This document shows, piece by piece, positions 55,978-63,940 of a stretch of 64,000 bases of DNA. How positions within the stretch are numbered: the stretch's first letter is position 1; each line of letters starts with the position of its first letter. The position numbers were made by a program, and so were the translations under genes. The notes beneath the pieces were generated by a model. That model had not been told where the DNA came from, did not search any database, and saw nothing but the letters and a program-made list of their open reading frames with translations. Origin of the DNA: JABDLO01 sp041749255 (GTDB lineage Bacteria; Bacteroidota; Bacteroidia; Chitinophagales; Saprospiraceae); contig JBGTBR010000001.1 of the NCBI GenBank assembly GCA_041749255.1, forward strand, positions 18,589-82,588. The letters are read 5' to 3'.

Positions 55978-56748
55978 ATGCCAAATTACGATGTTTGCTC
56001 AAAAAGTGGATGGAAGACCAAAGTGTTGTGCTTGTGTGGAATGGTTTTTCTGATGGTTTTCCTTTCATCCTGTACAGAGGAGTTCATCAGTGTTGAAAAG
56101 GAGCGTATAGGAAAAGAATATTTTCCTGTTGATCCCGGAATGAGCTGGGTTTATGAGTATGACTCTACCGTTTACGATAAAATTTCTGGGAATATAATAC
56201 ACTCTTCAGGGTGGATTTTAGAAGAAATGTTGGATGAATTGGATGATAATCGATACATGCTCAGAAGATCAATAAGGAAAGAACAAAATGCACCATGGAA
56301 GGTCACTGATATTTGGTCAATCAGACTTGAAGGGGAAAGGGCGGTAAAAGTAGAAAACAATCTTCCTTTTATAAAACTGGTGTTCCCACCCACTTTAAAT
56401 GCTTCGTGGAATGGCAATGCATTGTTTAAGGATGATATCACAATTCAGGTTGGGGGAGAACTTTTGCAACCCTATCAAATGTGGCAATATAAAATAGTTG
56501 AAACCAATGGTACATTTCTGTACAATGACACCATGATTCAGGAAATTGTAAAGGTGGAACAGGTTGATCAGGAGAGTTTGATTGATATAAGATATTCTGA
56601 AGAGCGATACGCAAAAGGGATAGGGCTAGTTGAAAAATTTATGATGATTCTCGATTGCCAGTGTATTGGTGTGCCCCAATCCATTCCCTGGGAGGAAAAA
56701 GCAGAGAAAGGATTTATTTTGCGACAAAGATTAATTGACCATTATTAA
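55978..56748 (+). CDS. Hypothetical lipoprotein, 256 aa
   Basis: A lipoprotein by its hydrophobic stretch and lipobox FLSSC (about residue 32), with a longer basic N-region than usual. The mature part begins EEFISVEKERIGKEYFPVDPG and is strand-rich. No family is recognised. It is placed between mnmA and rimM, and its TAA is followed directly by the rimM ATG with no spacer base, so translation is probably linked. Confidence 0.75.
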   Translation: MPNYDVCSKSGWKTKVLCLCGMVFLMVFLSSCTEEFISVEKERIGKEYFPVDPGMSWVYEYDSTVYDKISGNIIHSSGWILEEMLDELDDNRYMLRRSIRKEQNAPWKVTDIWSIRLEGERAVKVENNLPFIKLVFPPTLNASWNGNALFKDDITIQVGGELLQPYQMWQYKIVETNGTFLYNDTMIQEIVKVEQVDQESLIDIRYSEERYAKGIGLVEKFMMILDCQCIGVPQSIPWEEKAEKGFILRQRLIDHY

Positions 56749-57261
56749 ATGAAAGGAGCGATACACATCGGTCACCTCATTAAGTCTTTTGGCAAGGACG
56801 GATATATGCGAATGTCACTCCAGGATGGCATAAATAAAGGGAAAATTACTTTATCTTACATGTTGATTGATGTAAATGGAGAGCTTTTACCTTATTTTAT
56901 AGAGGATATTGATATGGAATTGGAATTGGTGAAGTTTGATGAAATCCATAGCCCTGACGATGGCCGGAAGTTAAGCGATTCTAAGATATTCATTTTGAAG
57001 AAGGATTTACCGACAAAGGTTTCCTCATTGCTCTCTAAAGAGGATGTAGCACTTCTGGAGGGTTGGGAAATTGTAGATCAGCAATCAATAGTAGTTGGCA
57101 AAGTGACTGAGGTTGTCATCATGCCCATGCAAATTTTGTTAAAAATGGATCGAAATGGCCATGAATTTTTTATTCCTTTTCATGAAAGCCTTATTATTAA
57201 GGTAGAAGAAGAAGAAAGTCGGCTTCATATGGAAATCGCTGATGGATTGCAGGATCTTTGA
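56749..57261 (+). CDS. rimM: Ribosome maturation factor RimM
   Basis: Assists late assembly of the 30S subunit by binding S19. The 170 residues have the RimM start GHLIKSFGKDGYMRM, a beta-barrel domain, and the PRC-barrel second domain ending IPFHESLIIKVEEEESRLHM, then EIADGLQDL. In most bacteria rimM follows rpsP; here it follows a lipoprotein gene with no spacer, and rpsP and trmD are not in the window. The next gene is 179 bases downstream. Confidence 0.92.
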   Translation: MKGAIHIGHLIKSFGKDGYMRMSLQDGINKGKITLSYMLIDVNGELLPYFIEDIDMELELVKFDEIHSPDDGRKLSDSKIFILKKDLPTKVSSLLSKEDVALLEGWEIVDQQSIVVGKVTEVVIMPMQILLKMDRNGHEFFIPFHESLIIKVEEEESRLHMEIADGLQDL

Positions 57262-57362
57262 TTATTTAATAATTTAGAGCCGGATTACGGTTTGCGTTGC
57301 GAATATTATGAACACTTATTCACTTGTGTAAAATTTTAGATAAATAGTTCTACTCAGCTATA

Positions 57363-57383
57363 CCCCCCAAAGCATTGAAGGGG
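57363..57383. repeat. CCCCCCAAAG..GAAGGGG palindromic repeat, arm related to 14381-14417
   Basis: A run of six C, AAAGCATTGAA and four G forms a hairpin 101 bases after the rimM stop. It shares CCAAAGnnTTGnAGG with the hairpin near 14.4 kb. Confidence 0.4.
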
Positions 57384-57440
57384 AGCAAAAATGATGACAA
57401 AATTTCACGGTTTGTGTAGTTACAAATAAATCAATATAAG

Positions 57441-57986
57441 ATGTCTGTAAAAACGAAATGCCTTAAGAAGGTTAAAGAATTAGATAACAAGCTGGAAGAC
57501 TTGTTTCTATGGATAGATGAAATTCCGGAAGAGCTGATATCTATTCAACCTGACGGTCAATGGTCTGTACTTCAGATTTGCGAACATCTCCGGTTTTCAG
57601 AGTATAGTTCTTTGGGTTATGTTAAACATAAACTATCAAAAGACATACAACACCCAACCATAAGCCTTAAAGACAGGCTATATACATTTATGCTTGGAAT
57701 AGCTTTGTCGAATGACTCAAAAAAATACAGAGCACCAAAAATAGAAGGCCTATCCCCGGCCAATAATATAGATTATGGAATATTGAAGAACACATGGTTG
57801 GAGGGTAGAGTTCAATTATGGGAGTTCCTGGAAAGTCTTGAAGATAGTAAGTTTAAGTTGGCTGTGTACAAACACCCACGGACGGGTCCCATGGGAATTT
57901 GGCAAATGTTGCAGTTTTTTGACTTTCATTTTGACAGGCACAAAAGACAGATGGCTGACCGATTGGCTAAGATTAATACTGCCTAA
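57441..57986 (+). CDS. DinB-family protein
   Basis: A 181-residue four-helix-bundle protein of the DinB_2 superfamily (YfiT/DinB-like, metal-dependent). The conserved histidines occur in the usual three places: QICEHLRFSE (about 48-57), and FDFHFDRHKRQM (about 160-171) near the end. Members include thiol-transferases and damage-inducible proteins; no substrate can be inferred. Its last bases overlap the nucleoside-transporter stop by 4 bases on the other strand. Confidence 0.8.
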   Translation: MSVKTKCLKKVKELDNKLEDLFLWIDEIPEELISIQPDGQWSVLQICEHLRFSEYSSLGYVKHKLSKDIQHPTISLKDRLYTFMLGIALSNDSKKYRAPKIEGLSPANNIDYGILKNTWLEGRVQLWEFLESLEDSKFKLAVYKHPRTGPMGIWQMLQFFDFHFDRHKRQMADRLAKINTA

Positions 57987-59287
57987 TAGGCGAGTACTCC
58001 GGCTATACAGGCAGTAAGAAAACATGCTATTGTACCACCTATCAGAGCTTTAATACCCAGTTCAGTGATGTTTTTTCTTTGTCCTGGAGCCAGCGCACTT
58101 ATACCACCAATCTGAATTCCAATGGAAGCAAAATTGGCAAATCCGCATAAGGCATAGGTGGCTATCAGGATAGACTTAGGATGAAGCTGTATCCCTGCAG
58201 CGCGAAAATTTTCAAGTTCGGCATAAGCTATGAATTCATTAATCACGGTTTTTTGTCCCAATAATTGTCCAACCAACAGTACATCCTGTGAAGGAGTACC
58301 CAGCAACCATGCTACGGGTGCAAATAAAACACCCAACACATAAGTAAAGTTAAAACCTTCAAATCTACCATCGGTTTGGTTGATGACCATTTCATTGAGA
58401 CCGGTCCATGAGCCGACAAATTTTATGAGCAGGGCATTAGAAAATGCAATCAACGCTGTAAAGACCAACAGCATAACTCCAACATTTATGGCCAGTTTCA
58501 ATCCGTCTACAGTTCCTTTAGATATGGCATCGAGCAAATTCATTGCTTTTTCTCCGGTCATTTTAAGTTGACTATCCAGGTCTTTTGGCATAGTTTCAGG
58601 CAACAAAAGTTTTGCTGCCACTATGGCTGCGGGAGCAGAAATTAAAGAAGCTGTTAAGAGGTGCTTAGCGAAGAAGGTACGCATGACAGGATCACTTCCT
58701 CCCAGGAATCCTACGTAGGCGGCAAATACACCCCCGGCTATAGTAGCCATGCCTCCAGTCATCAGACACATAATTTCAGATCGGGTCATTTTTTCTAAAT
58801 ACGGTTTTACGACCAATGGAGCTTCCGTTTGACCTATAAAAACATTGGCAGCAGCAGCTAGAGATTCCGGTCCTGATAAACCCATGGATCGCTGCATCAC
58901 CCAGGCCATGACAAACACCACTTTTTGAAGAATTCCAAAATAATACAATACCGATGACAAGGCTGAAAAAAATATAATGGTCGGAAGTACCTGGAAGGCA
59001 AAAATGTACCCGAAACTATCGAGGTTTGTAACGAGGTCTCCAAATAAAAAGATGGCTCCTGCCTCAGAAAACCTCAAAGTTTTTTCAAACATTTCGGCTA
59101 CCCAGTCAAAAGCTCTATTGATTAGTGGTACTTTTAAAACCAGAATGGCTAGCAGGATTTGTAACAGCATGCCCATTCCCACCAGTCGCCAGCTAATTTT
59201 ATGCCTTGCTGAACTGAGCAAATAACAAGTGGCCAACAAAATTGTTATACCTAAAACGCCTCTGAGTAAGCCGACTAGAAAATCCAT
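57983..59287 (-). CDS. Concentrative nucleoside transporter (CNT/NupC family)
   Basis: Inner-membrane proton- or sodium-coupled nucleoside importer. I start at ATG 59287, which gives 434 residues beginning MDFLVGLLRGVLGI; the frame is open upstream to 59422 but would overlap uridine kinase. The core has the gate and transport motifs GQTEAPLVVKPYLEKMTRSE and GFANFASIGIQIGGISALAPG. About 10 membrane helices fit the family. The divergent neighbour, uridine kinase, phosphorylates the imported nucleosides, so the shared 54-base spacer may be a joint control region. Confidence 0.92.
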   Translation of the reverse strand: MDFLVGLLRGVLGITILLATCYLLSSARHKISWRLVGMGMLLQILLAILVLKVPLINRAFDWVAEMFEKTLRFSEAGAIFLFGDLVTNLDSFGYIFAFQVLPTIIFFSALSSVLYYFGILQKVVFVMAWVMQRSMGLSGPESLAAAANVFIGQTEAPLVVKPYLEKMTRSEIMCLMTGGMATIAGGVFAAYVGFLGGSDPVMRTFFAKHLLTASLISAPAAIVAAKLLLPETMPKDLDSQLKMTGEKAMNLLDAISKGTVDGLKLAINVGVMLLVFTALIAFSNALLIKFVGSWTGLNEMVINQTDGRFEGFNFTYVLGVLFAPVAWLLGTPSQDVLLVGQLLGQKTVINEFIAYAELENFRAAGIQLHPKSILIATYALCGFANFASIGIQIGGISALAPGQRKNITELGIKALIGGTIACFLTACIAGVLAY

Positions 59288-59290
59288 TAT

Positions 59291-59298
59291 ATATTTGT
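59291..59298 (+). promoter_or_regulatory. Putative -7 box before uridine kinase
   Basis: TATATTTG matches TAnnTTTG exactly and is 43 bases from the uridine kinase ATG in the divergent spacer. No clear -33 element is visible. Confidence 0.3.
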
Positions 59299-59341
59299 CA
59301 TTTAAAGTTTCAGAACGTAAATTATAAAAAAATATCATTTG

Positions 59342-59980
59342 ATGATCATGCAGGGACGAAGTGATAGATTTATTATAGGAATTGCAGGCGGTAGTGGATC
59401 TGGAAAGACCACTTTCATTCAAAAATTAAGAGAGAGATTTACTGAAAATCAATTGTGTATTGTTTCACAAGACAATTACTATAAAAGAAGAGATCTGCAA
59501 GTTACAGATAAAATGGGGTTTAAAAATTTTGACCTTCCCACCTCTATTGATTTGGATGCCTATTATATTGATTTGGTCAGACTTAGAAGAGGAGAAATCA
59601 TAGAAAGGGAAGAGTATACTTTCAACAATCCAAACGCTGAACAGCGTACAATCATTACACATCCTGCCCCTGTGATTGTGGCTGAAGGTATTTTTGTCTT
59701 TAGTACTCCCGATCTCCTTTCTGTGTATGATTTGAAAGTTTTAATTGATGCCACCGACGATAAAAAGATCATCAGAAGAATAAAAAGAGATCGAATTGAA
59801 AGAAATTATCCGCTGGAAGATGTTTTGTACAGATATGAAAACCATGTAGTACCCGCTTACAACGAATTTATAGCCCCACACAAAAAAGATGTGGATATCA
59901 TTATAAACAATAATGTTCATTTTAATTCAGGCCTGGAAGTGCTTTCCTGTTATATCAGTTCTCTTATTTCGCTACGCTGA
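59342..59980 (+). CDS. udk: Uridine kinase
   Basis: Phosphorylates uridine and cytidine with ATP or GTP for pyrimidine salvage. GIAGGSGSGKTTF is the P-loop, followed by VSQDNYYK, NFDLPTSID and AEGIFVF, all typical. About 212 residues is normal. The ATG at 59342 is used; ATG 59348 or TTG 59339 are possible. The last 10 residues (CYISSLISLR) run into DNA that resembles the repeat island (ttcgctacgctga), so the C-terminus may have been altered by the repeat. It is divergent from the nucleoside transporter gene. Confidence 0.94.
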   Translation: MIMQGRSDRFIIGIAGGSGSGKTTFIQKLRERFTENQLCIVSQDNYYKRRDLQVTDKMGFKNFDLPTSIDLDAYYIDLVRLRRGEIIEREEYTFNNPNAEQRTIITHPAPVIVAEGIFVFSTPDLLSVYDLKVLIDATDDKKIIRRIKRDRIERNYPLEDVLYRYENHVVPAYNEFIAPHKKDVDIIINNNVHFNSGLEVLSCYISSLISLR

Positions 59981-59990
59981 CATTGATAGT

Positions 59991-60076
59991 CAATTGCGCT
60001 TCGCGCGTCATTTGCACTTCGCGCGTCATTTGCACTTCGTGCGTCAATTGCGCTTCGCGCGTCATTTGCTTCGCGT
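59991..60076. repeat. 18-base tandem repeat (4 units plus one shortened)
   Basis: Units are CAATTGCGCTTCGCGCGT or CATTTGCACTTCGCGCGT at 59991, 60009, 60027 and 60045, each 18 bases, then CATTTGCTTCGCGT at 60063-60076. Further 'cattggttgt'-type decays follow. Each unit has an internal CGCGCG-type self-complementary core. Confidence 0.75.
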
Positions 60077-61000
60077 CATTGGTTGTCATTGGATGGTCAT
60101 TGATAGTTATGAGTGGTATTAAGTGATTAAGCATTTTCAATTTTCAAATTTTAATAGAAATAAGCTTTTCGACCAATTAAGCTCATAGCCTAAAAAGCTT
60201 TTAGCGTAAGCAGTTAGACCTTGGCATTGATAATCTTAGCCAGCAGCAAATGGTTTTAGTTATGGTTTTGGTTTTGGTTGACTTTCGACTTTGAGAGCTT
60301 CGACTTTCACCTTCCGCCCTTTTGACTTTCGACCTATTAAGCTCGTAGTGCGTGACATGAAATTTGGGATAAAGGTATTAATAGATTGAGAAATTAAGGA
60401 GATGCCAGACTCCAAAAACTACTCATTGATTCCCAAAGCATCAAAGTTGTTATCTTCATTAATATCCCAATTTATTTTGCACCGTTGGTGCTTTTTGATA
60501 ATTTCTTTTAAAGTACATTATGTATCAAAAACAATTAATAAAACCTAGTGGAAAAGCACCAAAGGTGCGATGAGCATTAGCACCCAATGCTTTGGGTGAA
60601 ATAATTCGATTACTATTTCCCAAGCACCAACGGTGCGCAATTATTCACCCAAATCTATTGATTACACATCGTTGGTACTGGTTTTGTTCTCGTCCTTTGA
60701 TAATTAGTCGCCCATGGAAGCGGAGGGCAGTAGGAAGTGACCAGTTCTCGTAGTTCGTAGCTCATACCTAACCCTTGAAACCTTCCGACTTTAAGGCTTT
60801 AAGACTTTAGACCTTCAGAACTAGAATAGCTAGTAGTTCGTAGCTGGCAGCAAAAAAACTTTTAGATGTTAGCAGTAGGTTGGTAGGCAAACGATCCCTT
60901 TTAACAAAATAACGCGCGTAGCGCAAAAGACAATAAATGACGGCGAAGCCAAATGACGCGAAGCAAATGATGTCCCCCCTCCTCAACCTTAACCTTCAGA

Positions 61001-61110
61001 CCTTCGACTTTCCGACCTTTGAGACCTTTGACTTTCCGACTTTGAGACCTTCGACTTTCAGACTTTGAGACCTTTGACTTTCCGACTTTGAGACCTTCGA
61101 CTTTCAGACC
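61001..61110. repeat. 23-base tandem repeat with 46-base higher-order period
   Basis: Four and a half units (61001, 61025, 61048, 61071, 61094) of 'cctttgactttccgactttgaga' type. Units 2 and 4 are identical, and units 3 and 5 agree over their shared length, so the pattern alternates with a 46-base period. It ends 5 bases before the stop codon of the outer-membrane protein gene. Confidence 0.75.
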
Positions 61111-61115
61111 TTACT

Positions 61116-61538
61116 TTAAAACAATATTCCCCCGGTCAAGGCAAATATAGCCGTCTCATCAATAACAAATTTAGGTTCTATATAAATGATAAAAGAGTTT
61201 TGGGGTATTTCTGTTACAAAACCTAAATTGAGAGCTATCCCTCCAAATTTTCTATAACCTAAACCCGCCAAAGGGTTAACACGTACTTCTCCAATTTGAA
61301 AAAGTTTGTAACGTAAGTCGGCATCAAAGGCATATCCAGAATCTTTAGTCAGATAGTGGGTGTAACTTCCAGCAAAATTAAAATGTTCATTTACGTTATA
61401 CTGAATCCTAAGTTGAGGGCCAAAGGCTGTATTTCCTTCATTGAAAACAAATCCAGCTCCAGGACCCACATTAAAAATTTGTGCCTGGAGGCATACCAAC
61501 GTAACGATAGTCAGGCAAAGTGTAATTATACTTTTCAT
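61116..61538 (-). CDS. Small outer-membrane protein, 140 aa
   Basis: An exported protein with a signal peptide (1-20, ending LQAQ). The mature part is a short beta-barrel-like series of strands (GPQLRIQYNVNEHFNFAGSYTH, ALNLGFVTEIPQNSFIIYIE) ending in F, typical for outer-membrane proteins. It is smaller than most barrels (about 8 strands). The function is unknown. Its 3' end abuts the 23-base tandem repeat. Confidence 0.65.
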   Translation of the reverse strand: MKSIITLCLTIVTLVCLQAQIFNVGPGAGFVFNEGNTAFGPQLRIQYNVNEHFNFAGSYTHYLTKDSGYAFDADLRYKLFQIGEVRVNPLAGLGYRKFGGIALNLGFVTEIPQNSFIIYIEPKFVIDETAIFALTGGILF

Positions 61539-61650
61539 GTAATTGTATTTCTGATTTAATCACCAAATATAAGCATTTATATTGACATTTTAACATTTAT
61601 CCCGCATTATATTTTGGGCAAGGGTACGTCACAGGTATACTTTTAACTTT

Positions 61651-62613
61651 TTACTTTGAACTATATGTGGTCTTTGAAGATAGACGTCGTCTGAACATTA
61701 CACTTCCAAAGATCAGAAATCCCAATCCAAGAATGATTAAGCCCCATGTACCCATACTTGGAACGGGCTGCTGACATGCAGGGATTATAATTGGCTCATG
61801 GCCTGTGAGTTCAATTATAGATGGCTCAAAGGGATCTCTGAAAAATTCAACCTTTATTACAGCTTCCCCGGGAAATCCTTCATCCGCTCCATCCTCAAAT
61901 ATCCATCCTCCATCGCCAATACCAGCTGCTAATAGCGCTAAAACAAAATCCTGCCCCCCTGCCAAATCGCAATTAATCAATGCTTCAATGGTTAGAGCAT
62001 CTCCAATTTCGGCAGTTACACCAATGATTAATATACTATATAAAATCCGATCTCCCGGTTGCAATCCCTGACAACTCAAGGGTGGGATTCTAATATCCAG
62101 ATCACCATCGTAGCATGGAGTTGTGACAAAATCTAAGCATCCATCTTCTGCATCATATTCACTGTCTACCAATACATCTGGGCAGCCACAGACATCAAAA
62201 ATCACATCGGGAATTTCACAAAAACAAGCATATTCTTCGAAATCCCAATAAAGTTCTACACAGTCTTCATCACATCCTTCTGCTCCTGTACAATCGGGGA
62301 CGAGTATACAAATCTCATCCGAACCATTTACTTCATCAGTTACCATCATAGTCCACCCATCAGGAAGCCCGTCAGGAAATTCAATTGGATTATCACAGTC
62401 GTCTATCATAAAATAACACAATCCGTTTATTTCGCAATAACCTTCCGGACAATCCCCATTATCTCTAGCCTGGATTAATTGCCGTTTACGGCCATCTGCA
62501 TCTTCACAATTGATCACCATAATGGGATTGCGAGGACGATTATTGAGTATCTGAGAAGGCAAAAAAGAAGGAATAAGAAACAATAAGCAAAAGATGGGTA
62601 AAAGTTTTTTCAT
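61651..62613 (-). CDS. Cys-rich secreted protein with IPTL-CTERM-like sorting tail, paralogue 1
   Basis: A 320-residue exported protein with a signal peptide (MKKLLPIFCLLFLIPSFLPS) and many cysteines in its first 160 residues (CPEGYCEINGLCYF), suggesting disulfides. The middle (about 160-280) is conserved with its neighbour. The end is PVPSMGTWGLIILGLGFLI, then FGSVMFRRRLSS: a P-x-x-x-x-W-G motif, a transmembrane helix and an Arg cluster, like the IPTL-CTERM sorting signal that exosortase-type enzymes cut. It is a tandem paralogue of the next gene, including about 55 bases of upstream DNA. No exosortase gene is in the window. Confidence 0.8.
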   Translation of the reverse strand: MKKLLPIFCLLFLIPSFLPSQILNNRPRNPIMVINCEDADGRKRQLIQARDNGDCPEGYCEINGLCYFMIDDCDNPIEFPDGLPDGWTMMVTDEVNGSDEICILVPDCTGAEGCDEDCVELYWDFEEYACFCEIPDVIFDVCGCPDVLVDSEYDAEDGCLDFVTTPCYDGDLDIRIPPLSCQGLQPGDRILYSILIIGVTAEIGDALTIEALINCDLAGGQDFVLALLAAGIGDGGWIFEDGADEGFPGEAVIKVEFFRDPFEPSIIELTGHEPIIIPACQQPVPSMGTWGLIILGLGFLIFGSVMFRRRLSSKTTYSSK

Positions 62614-62847
62614 TTTCGTCTCAATTTAAAATGTAATGCAAAATAGTAAAAACAAACAACTTCTACAACCATTATGGAATAATGGAACTGAGGAAAGTCT
62701 AAAGTATAAAGTGAAAAGTAGCGGTATGGAAAGATAAATCCTTGAATTGTTGAGTCGTTTATAGATAGTCTAAATACTGAGAATAGAGTCCAACTTAGAG
62801 TTAAATCGAACTTTCTACTTTGAACTTTCCACTTTACACCTGAGATT
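62614..62847. repeat. Spacer between the two paralogues with repeat-island sequence
   Basis: 234 bases. The first 55 bases next to each start (62614-62668 and 63790-63844) are nearly identical between the two genes. The middle has 'gtctaaagtataaagtgaaaagt' text and, at 62742-62764, a 23-base exact inverted match to 24922-24944 of island 1, then 'gaactttccactttacacc'. Confidence 0.6.
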
Positions 62848-63789
62848 TTATGTGATCTTTGCTGATAACCGGCGTCTGAACATTACACTTCCAAAGATCA
62901 GAAATCCTAATACAAGTACGATAAAGCCCCAGGTACCCAATGCTGGAATGGGCTGCTGGCATGCAGGTATTATTATCGGCTCATAGCCTGTGAGTTCAAT
63001 TACAGATGGCTCAAAAGGATCTCTGAAAAATTCAACCTCGATAACAGGAACACCAGGCATGCCTATATCCTCCCCATCTTTAAAAATCCATCCTCCATCG
63101 CCAATACCAGCTGCTAATAATGCCAGTACAAAATCCTGCCCCCCTGCCAAATCGCAATTCATTAAAGCTTCAATGGTTAGTGCATCTCCAATTTCGGCAG
63201 TTACACCAATGATTAATATACTAAATAAAATTTGTTCTCCCTGCTGCAAACCCTGACAGCTCAAAGGGGGTATTCTAATATCCAGTTCACCGTCGTAGCA
63301 TGGAGTTGTGACAAAATCTATACATCCATCTTCTGCATCATATTCAATGTCTACCAATACATCTGGACAACCCGTACCTTCTATCGATTCGGCAATTACA
63401 CAAAGACACGCACGATCACCAAAATCCCAATAAAGAAAAGGAGTATATTCATCATCTTCACATGTTAGTGCTCCGGTACAATCGGGAACCAGTACACAAA
63501 TAAAATTTTCACCATTCCAATAATCAGTACTAGTCCACCCGTCCGGAAATTCACCTGGATTTTCACAGTCTTCGTCTTCCAGCATAAAATAACACAATCC
63601 GTTTATTTCGCAAAAGCCATCCGGACAATCTCCATTATCCCTAATCTGGATCATTTGCCGTTTACGACCATCTGCATCCTCACAATTGATCACCATAATG
63701 GGATTGCGAGGACGATTATTGAGTATCTGAGAAGGCAAAAAAGAAGGAATAAGAAACAATAAGCAAAAGATGGGTATAAGTTTTTTCAT
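62848..63789 (-). CDS. Cys-rich secreted protein with IPTL-CTERM-like sorting tail, paralogue 2
   Basis: A 313-residue protein of the same build as its neighbour: signal peptide MKKLIPIFCLLFLIPSFLPS, Cys-rich start (CPDGFCEINGLCYF), conserved middle (SILIIGVTAEIGDALTIEAL) and tail PIPALGTWGFIVLVLGFLI with FRRRLS. The first 60 residues and the last 160 are close to identical, while residues about 70-150 differ much more, so that segment is evolving faster and probably faces the outside. The similarity of the upstream DNA means that the duplication included the promoter. Confidence 0.8.
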   Translation of the reverse strand: MKKLIPIFCLLFLIPSFLPSQILNNRPRNPIMVINCEDADGRKRQMIQIRDNGDCPDGFCEINGLCYFMLEDEDCENPGEFPDGWTSTDYWNGENFICVLVPDCTGALTCEDDEYTPFLYWDFGDRACLCVIAESIEGTGCPDVLVDIEYDAEDGCIDFVTTPCYDGELDIRIPPLSCQGLQQGEQILFSILIIGVTAEIGDALTIEALMNCDLAGGQDFVLALLAAGIGDGGWIFKDGEDIGMPGVPVIEVEFFRDPFEPSVIELTGYEPIIIPACQQPIPALGTWGFIVLVLGFLIFGSVMFRRRLSAKIT

Positions 63790-63940
63790 TTTCGTCTCAA
63801 TTTAAAATGTAATGCAAAATAGTAAAAATAAATAACTTCTGCGATAAAAAGTAGAAAGTGTGTGTAAGACAAAATGCACAAAATATATTATCTTTATCCT
63901 ACCAACCTATAATTATTAATAAATATTAAAATATTTTCAG

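Larger units (their letters stand above)
59981..61115. repeat. Intergenic repeat island 3
   Basis: 1.1 kb without a gene. It starts with an 18-base tandem array (59991-60076). A palindrome block follows: GCACCGTTGGTGC (60479-60491), GCACCAAAGGTGC (60556-60568), CACCCA..TGGGTG (60581-60598) and GCACCAACGGTGC (60624-60636); it matches island 2. From about 60880 an inverted copy of the composite module of island 1 runs to 61110, ending in a 23-base tandem array. 'gtagttcgtagct' units occur near 60745-60860. The island touches the 3' ends of both flanking genes. Confidence 0.75.

Noticed and set aside
59288..59422. 45-codon upstream extension of the nucleoside transporter
   Set aside because: It would overlap the uridine kinase coding region; the ATG at 59287 starts at the first membrane helix.
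60000..60122. Tandem arrays in island 3 as a CRISPR array
   Set aside because: 18-base units follow each other with no unique spacers, and no cas genes are present.
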